Assembly: GCA_900073065.1 (NCBI GenBank)
Contig: FJOG01000007.1
Coordinates: forward strand, 1,237,997-1,301,996
Source of the DNA: Phialocephala subalpina
Taxonomy: Eukaryota > Ascomycota > Leotiomycetes > Helotiales > Mollisiaceae
Direction: 5' to 3'
DNA length: 64,000 bases
Each line of letters starts with the position of its first letter. Position 1 is the first letter of the stretch. Shown here piece by piece: positions 55,428 through 64,000 of the stretch. The notes below the pieces were generated by a model. That model searched no databases and was not told the DNA's origin. It worked only from the letters and a program-made list of their open reading frames with translations. The translations under genes were made by a program, and so were the position numbers.

Positions 55428-57975
55428 ATGAGCAACCAGATACCAGCCGAAATCGAGGCAGAAGACCAAGAGTCTGTTACGGCGGGTGACGAGGTTTGTT
55501 CCCTACCTCTTCCAAGAAGGCTTGCATGCTTACTCCAAGCCAGCGTGATGTCCAGAACGATGCCTTCGTTCAATTGCGGTCGCAAACTCCAAAAGCTTCT
55601 TTCATCAGAAGTCACATACCAGACATCAAGCAGTTAGGAGCATGTCTCAATGCGGCCGTCCAAGCATTATGGCCGAGACGCCATCAGAGTCGGTACTCAA
55701 GGGTCCACGTGCTAATGATCTCATGGACTCACGATGATTTGGGCGTATGGCGAGAGATCATTGCGTTACGAACCGTTCTTGAGGACATGTATAATTTCAA
55801 GGTCGAAGAGTATAAGATTCCAGGCATAAGTCAGCCTGATCGGGCTCTCAAGAGTCGAGTCATTGAGTTTCTTAACTCTTCAGATAGACAAGATACTCTC
55901 CTCATCGTTTATTACGCAGGCCATGCTAGAAGAGCTCCAGAGGAGAATGCTTCACCACTCTGGTGTGCGTAAGTTCAAACATCGATCGAGAATTAACCTA
56001 AGCGACGCAATGCAACGGCTTATTGTGAAGCAGGAATCGCTCTAGTCCCGATCCAGCCATTCCTTCTGGAGGCATCCAGTCGATGTTCGAGGAGGCAAAT
56101 GCTGATGTGCTCCTCCTTTACGACTGCTGCCACTCCGCTTCTGTGCCAACCATAGGTTTCAACGTCCCAGCCGCTGGTATCAAACACCAAAGCCATTCTG
56201 TGGAGGTCATCGCTGCTTGTGGATACGAGACTGTCGCCGCTGAGGTTGACCAACACTCCTTCTCCAAAGCTCTGACTCAAGTGCTCGCGCTTAAGTCAGG
56301 AGGCAAGCCCTTCTCCGTGGGATGGTTGCATGGCCAAATTCTGGGTCGACTAAAATGCTGCGTACCAAACTTGCAAGTTGACGGGAATGGGAGATTTATT
56401 AGGAACGAAGGGCGATTGGTTCTTGAGCGTCAACCACGTAGAACGCCTATCTACAGTGTGGTGTGCGAGACCGAACCTCGTCGAAACATTCAACTGGCCT
56501 CAATACCACTTCAAGATGAATCATCGAATTCACTTTTGAGCTCTGCCCAAACAAATATCCCAAGATCAGACTCAGATTCAGCATTGTCAGGAGTTCCTGA
56601 TACATCGACCGACATGGTTCTAAGGAACTCCAGCCCTGCGGAGGCCGAAAGTACGTCGCCTTTCAACTTTTTCATCGCAGCTACTTTTGCCGTCAAAGCA
56701 GATCGTCATGTTAAAATCACATAGGTCTATGTCCGCAGCTCTTACTTACCATTCCGCTAAAACAAGGCGAAGTAGATATTCCGCAGTGGGCCGAATGGAT
56801 TCGAAACGTGCCCGTTGCTGGTACTAGCGTTCACGTCGAAGGAGCATACCAAAGCTTCTCAATTCCCCCTCTACTCCACATTCCTACCAGTGCTTGGAAT
56901 GGCCTTACTCATATTGCATCGAACGGCTCTGCGGGTCTAGGCCTCTCGCAAGACCTGCCGCCTAGGTTAGAGAATGTTATGCCAATGTTCTGCCCAAATA
57001 GAGATAGTAGCACCGATCTTACCGACGTTCAAAGCCTAAGCGACCGCGAGGGTGTTCTTAAGCCTTCGAGGGATCACGAAGTTGAGGACCAGGTAGTGGA
57101 GGGAGACAGTCCGTACCATGCCACTTTACTTGCGCCAAAGCAAAACAGATCCGGCCTTGCAAGCATGGCCAATGCTGGAATTTTAGTGCCAGTCCTTTCA
57201 AGTGCAACTCCGTTGCATGATGAACCAGCAAAGAGACGTGGTCGTCCTTCGAAGAAAGCTGACCGAAGTGAATCAGCCACAAAGCTACCCCACACCGAGA
57301 GAAGACAATCTGGTGCGAATGAAAGCGTCAGTGTTGAAACTTGTGCACCAGATTCTCCTCCAAGCGATCCAATGTCGACGGCCCCTTGCTCCGCTTTGCC
57401 TGTAAAGAGACGTGGCCGTCCTCCGAAGCAGAAACTTGACCTAGGCGATCTAACATATCTGCCTCTCTCGAAACGAAGACAATCTGGCATAGACGAAAGT
57501 ATCCGTAGCACCACATCTGATCCGCCTTCAAGCCACCTAAGTCCGACCACGTCTCCCTCTGCGACGTCTTCCTCCGCAACTTCTTCTTCCACTATACTCG
57601 CCAAGAAACGTGGTCGTCCGCCGAAACAGGAAATTGAGCGAAGGAACCTAGACAGCATGCAAAGCGAACCAAGCAAGCCAAATGAGGGCCTCGTTCCTCA
57701 ACATCGTGGATTTCATGGTCACTCGTCTTCGCACGGCAAGCACGGCAAGCACAAGGAGAGTAAGAAGGAACGGTCATGGCATTGGGAGCAATTCTGGTTT
57801 TGTGTGAGTATTTCCGCTCTTCTACTCGGAACGACATACTAACCCAATCAAGTGTCAATGCCAACTGAACTGTGTGGGCCCGATTTCTCTCTGGTCTGAA
57901 TTTTGTTCGAGCTGCTCACATCTGCGAGATGGATATTGCACTGTCGAAAATATCAAAATCTACGACGATCGGTGA
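55428..57975 (+). CDS. Caspase-like protein with three AT-hooks and a Cys-rich C-terminal module
   Basis: Five exons: 55428-55493, 55556-55968, 56046-56650, 56725-57803, 57853-57975; introns of 62, 77, 74 and 49 nt, all in phase; 761 aa. The caspase-type (C14) domain at residues about 65-270 shows the first strand VHVLMISWTHDD, DTLLIVYYAGHA with catalytic His145, and VLLLYDCCHSAS with catalytic Cys188. The middle (about 385-430) is less clear. Three AT-hook cores G-R-P, each preceded by basic residues, lie at 534-536, 592-594 and 658-660; the first two are each followed by a repeated RRQSG-x2-ES segment. The end is SKKERSWHWEQFWFC, then CQCQLN, CSSC, HLRDGYC and VENIKIYDDR, a probable zinc-binding module. 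AT-hooks imply minor-groove DNA contact, so a nuclear or DNA-sensing death protease is a reasonable but unproven idea. Confidence 0.85.
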
Positions 57976-58574
57976 GGGAGCGAACGAACTACATAGCTGT
58001 TCAGGACCTTCATTGATTTGGAAGTGGTAAAGGCGTCGTCATGTTGGGTAAGTACACTGGTCATATACCTACAAGGTGTTAGTGAAGAAAGATGAAAGTA
58101 AGATGGGCAAATGTAGGCCGGATGTATAACAATGCAGCATTTCCAAGATTCAGAAATGTCTGGAGTCGTGGTATAACACAGAACATCAGACCTTGTCCCG
58201 ATCAGGCCCATAGTTGAAGGAAAGCAAGATGAGGGTATGATTTAAGACTTATTTGGCAAATTCTCAAGTGTCTGTGGTCTTTACTGCTTCTGCTCGTGCT
58301 TGTTCGGAGTACCAGTCGGAACTCTGATTATCGAATCCCCGGTCAGCCTAAGCTACTGTCCATAGCATACCTCGATGTCTTACAGCACGAGATACGAATG
58401 TTAAAAGCTCCTCGAGACTCAATCAATCCGAAATTGTCTCCCTTGCAGTCTTTGAGAGCATCCCAAAGTCCAAAGTTCACAAAATACCTGAATTTTTACT
58501 GAAGTTGCTCGAATTGATATATATCTCCTACACTCGAACCCCAACGCTCAGATATCAAGCAGAAACTACAATTA
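57976..58574. other. Convergent intergenic region, partly covered by a tandem duplication
   Basis: About 600 bp. From 58467 onward it belongs to the first copy of a 250-bp duplication. The part 58300-58466 stays open on the minus strand in the frame that continues the SDR tail, which may be an older version of its 3' end. Confidence 0.4.
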
Positions 58575-58966
58575 TCAATCTGTAAACTTACCCCTCGTCT
58601 CAATATCCTCCCACACCTTCAACGTATGCTGTAAAAATTTCTCCCCCCACCCCTCTTCCCTCATCTTCAAGTTCTTATACTGCTTCCCAATCGGCACCGG
58701 CTCTCCATTCCAAAACAGTCCAAAGTTCACAAAATACCTGAATTTTTACTGAAGTTGCTCGAATTGATATATATCTCCTACACTCGAACCCCAACGCTCA
58801 GATATCAAGCAGAAACTACAATTATCAATCTGTAAACTTACCCCTCGTCTCAATATCCTCCCACACCTTCAACGTATGCTGTAAAAATTTCTCCCCCCAC
58901 CCCTCTTCCCTCATCTTCAAGTTCTTATACTGCTTCCCAATCGGCACCGGCTCTCCATTCCAAAAC
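58467..58966. repeat. Two identical 250-bp tandem copies
   Basis: 58467-58716 and 58717-58966 appear identical base for base on reading. Each copy contains the last coding segment of the SDR gene (on the minus strand, from VFWNGEPVPIG to the stop) and the following 3' sequence. Perfect identity means a recent event or an assembly duplication. Confidence 0.95.
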
Positions 58967-59720
58967 ACAAGCCAGGAAAGTAATGGCACAATGCAAGTTT
59001 CCCAGGATATTTTGCTGCGAGGTATTCGAAGTAGAAGGTCTTGAAATATGCGGCGTGCGAGCCGGAGGATATGAAGCCGTATTTCTTCGGGTCACGGAGG
59101 GAGAGATCCTCGGGGAAGAAAGCTTCGTCGCGACCCGGGCCGAAGACGGAGATTACGTGCGCGGGGAGGGAGGATTGTAGGAGGAGGGGGAGGAGGAGGG
59201 TTGTGAAGCGGGCGCGGGAGTAGTAAAGGAGGGACATGAAGGTATCTAAGCCTTCGCTTGTTTCTGAATGCCTGTCAGCGGCAGGTCAAATAATGGTGGC
59301 AGAATGTGGGAGTTGGGCTGTACCGTTTCGAGGATCGAAAGGTCTGAAGTTGGCAGACGACATGCATAGGATGTCTATCCTAGGCGTCTCTCCTTTAGCA
59401 GCAGCTTCCTTCTCTTCAGTCTTGATGAGCTCTTTGCAAGCTTTGTCGACATCTTTCATGAGTGCGAGGTTGTTGACTTGTTGGAAGAAGAATTGTCCTG
59501 ATGGACATGATGCCTTGCATTCCGCGATGATTGATTCTGCTGCTTTGGAATTGCGTCCGATGATATAGGCCCGAAGGTCTTTTCCTGTTGTGCCATGTGT
59601 TTTGGCCAGAGTCTTGATGGTATTGGAGCCTATTCCTGATGTACCGCCGACGAAGACTGCGACAAGTGGTTGGGAGACCAATTCAGCATTGCTGGATTTG
59701 ACGAGGTCAAGTTTGACCAT
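58575..59720 (-). CDS. Short-chain dehydrogenase with rearranged 3' end
   Basis: Exons 59324-59720 and 58969-59263 are firm (60-nt intron). A third exon, 58575-58737, can be joined in frame across a 231-nt intron, giving 284 aa. The Rossmann fold reads LVAVFVGGTSGIGSNTIK with the T-G-x3-G-x-G cofactor loop as GGTSGIG, then YIIGRNSKAAE, and a later SLLYYSRARFTTLLLPLL helix. The usual Y-x3-K catalytic pair is not plain (SGSHAAYFKTFYFEYLAAKY has Tyr and Lys nearby). The segment between FPGL and the VFWNGEPVPIG tail seems shorter than in relatives, and the tail lies within a 250-bp tandem duplication. It may be a working gene with an altered end or a decaying one. Confidence 0.6.
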
Positions 59721-60556
59721 GGCTGCGAAAGGGTAGAAGGGTAGAATGATAGCTGGCTCGAGGTGGTATTGAGAGTGTGCGGGGCAGATGTAGTCGTTGT
59801 AGACGCTATTGAAAAAAAGGCTGGCGTGCGAAGTAATGACAGGTGGAAGCAGAAGGGGGAGAAGACCTGCCTTTATACATATCTTACCCTGACGCCATTG
59901 GGAGGACGGTGGAAATGGTGAAGTAGACTTCCGACCATAGACTGAAAGTGGTCCCTTTTCTGATCCCTATTGAGTGTTGATTTTGTTGATGAAGGAGCGT
60001 GCCCAAGCGTTTACGAGATGTAGTTAGTTCGAGGAAATACGAAAGAAGGTTAGCTTGGAAGCTTGGGCCAGTATGGGGCTTCGCATCCGGACTCGGGTAA
60101 TGAGGCTGGACGGACTTCACTCCGTCTCTCGAGACCTGCAGTTTTCACTTCATTTGCCCTGCTTTCTGCTTCACTCAGAAGTCTTAATGCATGTCTCTGG
60201 GGGCTGATATAGAGCCGTCGTATTCAAGCGCCTATTGCATTGTCTCGGGCTCGCCGCCGCGTTCAACAGGCGATATAAGAAGTTGGCAAGTTGGCTCCTT
60301 CTCTCCCGTTTTGGCTACAAAGAACACTAAAGCAAAGCAACTCTTCATCGTCTTATAAAGTGGGAGTTCTTTAGAACCATTGTCCGTTCCAACTGCTAAC
60401 AGTATATAGTTCTCAAAGACAGAAGTCCTCGAGCCAAGAGGATCATGTCCATCAGCCAAGCCTGCGACAGTCTACGCAGTCCAATGATACTCTGGTCGTC
60501 TTGAGAACCAAGAAATTGCAGCGTTACAGGCATGTCCTTGGATAAAACAAGGAGGC
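59721..60556. other. Divergent intergenic region
   Basis: About 835 bp between the SDR and the HET pseudogene. Only short frames of no coding character. Confidence 0.5.
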
Positions 60557-62989
60557 ATGATGGAAATGCACGGCTGTCATTGCGCTGTTCCGATTGTCAA
60601 GCCCAAGGTAGAGTTGCACAAGCATGGGAAATGCTCGACAAAGCCATATTTATACCAGCCACTCGCATCGCCTACCTCGATCCGTCTCCTCAAAGTACAG
60701 CCCTTCTCTGGTTCGACCCATGTTTGCGAGGAGGATTTATACAGCCCCTTGAAATGCTCACTGGTCACCGTCGACCTAGTCAACAATTCTTCTTATACGG
60801 CTCTGTCATACACATGGCGAGATCCGATGGTATATTATTCAAGTGAAACCGACATTGTACCTCCAGAAGACTGGTACTGTCAGTGTCATACCATTGATAT
60901 TGATGGCGAGGAAGTCACCATTTCCACTAACCTCTACACTGCTATCATATCTCTTCGACACATCAAATCAGCGACGAGGTATGCCAAGAGCGATGGTCTC
61001 CAGGAAGACACCGAGTACATTTGGATCGATGCCCTCTGCATAAATCAATCTAACCTCATCGAAAAGTCATCTCAGGTTCAGCTGATGGATCGAATCTACT
61101 TACAAAGCAAGCACGTCCTCGTCTGGCTAGGAGGCGCTGGTACCATGTCTGACACTTCAATAGTCATCCTCAACAAGCTCTTTGAACTTGGCATGGCTAC
61201 CCGCAACGAAGAGGGTCAACATGTCGGACTCGAATTGCTTCCGGAGATGGAACTTGACGACTCTCGCTTCTATGAGATCCTTGGCATGGAATGGCACATC
61301 TCACCACAAGAATGGAGTCATATTTTCGCTTTTCTCAACCGCTCTTGGTTTCGCCGGACCTGGGTCATACAAGAACTAGGCCTTGCCAAGAAGGCGGCCG
61401 TGGTATGTGGCTTGCATGTCTTCAACGCTACTGCTCTCCACAACTGGATCCTCTTCTTGGACGATATGCACATCGTGCCAAAAATTAAGACTCTTGAGTC
61501 GTCGATAGTTGCTTGAACCGTTCTTGGATCGGAAAACTCATACTGGCGTCATTCACGGGGTTCCTCTCCAGATACTTACCCCTTGCACAAGAGCCAAAAT
61601 GTCAACGATTGGGACACCGAGATGTTCCTATCCCTCGAGTACGTGAGGCACAAGCAAATTGTGGCCAGTAAGGAAGCCGCAATTGGCAAAGGCGTCGAGC
61701 AGGAAGGTCTGGTGCCCATCAGTCAGAGGCTCATGCTCTTCCGCTCGACCCAGGCATCCGATCCAAGAGACAAGATCTATGCTTTTCTAGGCATATCAAA
61801 TGGCGGTACCTTGCCCATCCCGCAGTTTCTTGTCCCTGATTATTCTTTCTCGCCCGCACAGGTATACATTCAATGGGCAGGATTCATGATTCCTTCAGAT
61901 ACCCACTTTTGTCTGCTGTCCATGGTTGAAGACCCATCATTGCGGAAGGTGGAGAGACTTCCAAGCTGGGTACCTGACTTCAGTACCGATTGTCGTCCAA
62001 TACCCTTCCAGATGCCAGCTCCATTACCATTCCGTGCTGGCCGTAGGCTTGGACCAATGTATGCCAAATTTCCAGAACCCGGAGTACTTGAGGTGCAAGG
62101 CTACATGCTGAACAAGATTTCAGCTGTGGTCAAAGTCAGTCATCTCGAGAAAGCGGGTATCAAAGCCATTGCGGACTTCCTGGCACCTCTTCCCAGGGTC
62201 ATGATGATCAAGAAGCCCAACACTGAATTTCGTCCAGACACTACGGAAATTGCACTATCAGACTACGTGCGCCAAAGCCGTCTGGATATTTACTAGCGCA
62301 CTTTGATCACTGATCGTTTTCGAAACGAGCACCCCGCACCAGAGACCTGTGGCCAGGCAATGAGGATCTCTTTCCGCCGAACCTTGTCTCACACTGCAGC
62401 CCAGCTTCACAAGGATTTAGCGACAGGTGACGAGTTTATGAAACAATGGCAAAGGCACTAGCAGAATATACACGAGGAGAACGCTGCATGGGAAAGTCTT
62501 CTGCTACCTGACGAGATGACACCATTAGTAAGTAAACGACCAAGACAACGCTCGTGACTTTCACTTACGCATCTCTAGCACAAACAAATATTAGGATCTC
62601 AGTCCGGTACAGGCGACAACATCATTTTCCTGACTGGCGGCGACTTCCCAAACATGCCAGAAGAATGGCTCGATAAAGGCGACAATCTTCATTGAAACAA
62701 ACGCCTCGAAGCCGAGTACATGCATCAAAAGCGAAAATGCCTGAACATGAGAAAGCTTGTCATTATCAACCCTGGTGGGCTTGGCTTGGCTCCTGACTCT
62801 GTCGCTGTTGGCGATGAAGTATGGATCCTTGCCGGCTCTCAGGTTCCTTTCATCTTACAGTCAGTAGACAATAGTCTGTAGAGATATAAGTTGATTGGAT
62901 AGACCTATGTGCATGGTGTGATGCATGGAGAGGGGATGGAAGGTGAGGATGTTAGATATTTGGATAGTAGGCGGATATTGTTGGTTTGA
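60557..62989 (+). pseudogene. HET-domain (heterokaryon incompatibility) gene with multiple stops
   Basis: Two exons, 60557-62527 and 62603-62989. The HET domain is clear: YTALSYTWRDP, EYIWIDALCINQSN, DRIYLQSKHVLVWLGGAG and NRSWFRRTWVIQELGLA. Downstream blocks typical of these proteins follow (ASDPRDKIYAFLGIS; LPSWVPDFST). The frame never shifts but meets TGA at 61514, TAG at 62294, TAG at 62459, and in exon 2 TGA at 62693, TAG at 62879 and TAG at 62900. Each stop can arise by one C-to-T or G-to-A change from CGA, CAG or TGG. Coding character continues after every stop. HET proteins trigger cell death on non-self contact; this copy should be inactive unless the short product (residues 1-319) has a role. 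Confidence 0.85.
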
Positions 62990-64000
62990 GGAGGGCAGTC
63001 ATGCCACTGTCTTCTGGTTGTGGCCAAGCTTAAAGGTGAGAGATTCCCCTTCAACATGCTTAAGCATTCCTCTATGGAAAACATGACCAATGCTGATTTT
63101 GATAGGACAAAGCATGATTTTGCACCCAGTCTCACCAAGCCTCCACAAGTCCTCAAGATTCACTGATAAGCTTGGCTTCACAAAGCTAGTGTTCCGAGCG
63201 CCAACGAATAGCGTCTCGCGCTATAAACGTGCACCGAAACTTCTTCGTTGTCCCAAAGCATACAAGACATTGATGAACTGATAAGAAAGCTCTTTGACTA
63301 TATCCCATTATTCAAGGGATGAAGCTGACTAATGGAAAGCAAGATCAGAGGCACTAGAGTATTCGGCCAGTGCCGCCCCCTCTTGAGATACGCAACAAAA
63401 CTTGGTTAATGTTCTAGGTCTCGAGAGGACTTTCTAGATTTTCTTCGGAGTGCAGATGATTTCCTTCAACGTACAAACATTCGCAGCTGGGGTTAGGTTC
63501 GTTGGTTATGGGGAGGCACTGCACGGCCCGGAGATAATTGTGCCGCTGTGAGATGTATAACGAAGTCTGCTCATTTTCCTGCTCTGGGAGAGGACTTTCC
63601 ATCATCTCAGAGAAAGACTCCTTCAACTTCACCATTGGAAGGCATCCACGGAGCTGAGTGAGACGGAGCAATGGTGGAGACACTAGCGCTTCCGGAGAGA
63701 GTTGGGCGGCAGGTGCGTCGTGCAACGGAAACTTGCTCGATGTCCTGCTGTGTGAGAGGACTTTCACTGACAGCCTAGACCAAACAAAGGGCTAGTGTCA
63801 ACACTAGACAGCGCAGAGGCGTCCGCGGAGAGTTCGTTGTGCAACAAAACTTTAGCATTGTCCTTCTTTGTTTGGGACATTCAACCCAGAGTCCAGTGAT
63901 TCTCTTTCACTGAAGTACATAGCACAATGAGAGGGAGCTAAGCCATCGATAGGCGGCCGGAGAACTTCCTCTCGCAGATGTGCACCGAAACTTGGAGCGC
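62990..64000. other. Right-edge region with degenerate repeats
   Basis: About 1 kb without a supported gene. From about 63380 a motif of the form GTGCAACnAAACTT followed after about 30 bp by GAGAGGACTTTC recurs imperfectly (near 63390, 63540, 63720, 63838 and 63980), 120-180 bp apart. Confidence 0.45.
63387..64000. repeat. Degenerate tandem repeat, unit roughly 120-180 bp
   Basis: Recurring pieces: CAACAAAACTT (63393 and 63842), CAACGGAAACTT (63722), GCACCGAAACTTGG (63981), GAGAGGACTTTC (63422, 63588 and 63754). The order is kept in three to four units, but identity is low. It runs off the window end. Nature unknown: decayed satellite or a remnant of a repetitive gene. Confidence 0.4.

Noticed and set aside
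1..64000. Secondary-metabolite cluster suggested by MFS carriers and hydrolases
   Set aside because: No polyketide synthase, NRPS, terpene synthase or pathway regulator is present; the transporters lie far apart among unrelated genes.

Overview
This window is nuclear DNA from a filamentous ascomycete, most likely a leotiomycete. Genes are split by many short GT-AG introns (mostly 45-70 nt, donors close to GTAAGT). The gene families are fungal: HET domain, caspase-like, NMT, Rcf1, Rtc5, fungal CorA-like, GH78, and MFS carriers. No bacterial operon, phage or CRISPR features are present. All gene models are my own splicing of the sequence; unless stated otherwise, exons join in frame at the coordinates given.

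Layout. 1.0-12.0 kb: an F-box-like gene, a Pro-rich unknown, an MFS monocarboxylate-type carrier, a VOC/glyoxalase, a large membrane protein, a conserved unknown with one splice conflict, a chromodomain protein, and a broken gene beside it. 13.7-18.3 kb: two secreted-protein genes. The first is exceptional, an Ala/Gly-rich protein built from 21 phase-0 exons, most only 12-66 nt. 18.4-28.6 kb: a dynamin-family GTPase, a secreted TAP-type alpha/beta hydrolase, a second MFS carrier and a small membrane protein. 30.0-32.7 kb: a CorA-like membrane protein directly preceded, in the same frame, by a short Cys-rich zinc-ribbon-like gene. 33.4-54.6 kb: a dense housekeeping block with RTC5, RCF1, ILV1, mitochondrial bL36, a LYRM2-like protein, NAA40, a PLAC8 protein, a GH78 rhamnosidase, two alpha/beta hydrolases, NMT1 and SWC3. 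54.8-63.0 kb: accessory DNA with a small unknown gene, a caspase-like protein carrying three AT-hooks and the same Cys-rich C-terminal module, an SDR whose 3' end is duplicated in tandem, and a HET-domain gene riddled with stops. 63.3-64.0 kb holds degenerate repeats.

How the genes fit together. RCF1, bL36m and the LYRM2-like gene are three mitochondrial genes within about 5 kb. ILV1 acts in isoleucine synthesis. NAA40 and SWC3 act on chromatin. NMT1 could modify the N-terminal MGQGQSS of the Rtc5 homologue in the same window. The right end resembles a fungal cell-death/allorecognition neighbourhood (caspase-like plus decayed HET gene). The strongest candidates for something undescribed are the microexon Ala-rich secreted protein, two of whose introns carry related terminal-inverted-repeat elements, and the Cys-rich terminal module shared, with the same intron position, by the caspase-like/AT-hook gene and the gene beside the CorA-like protein.
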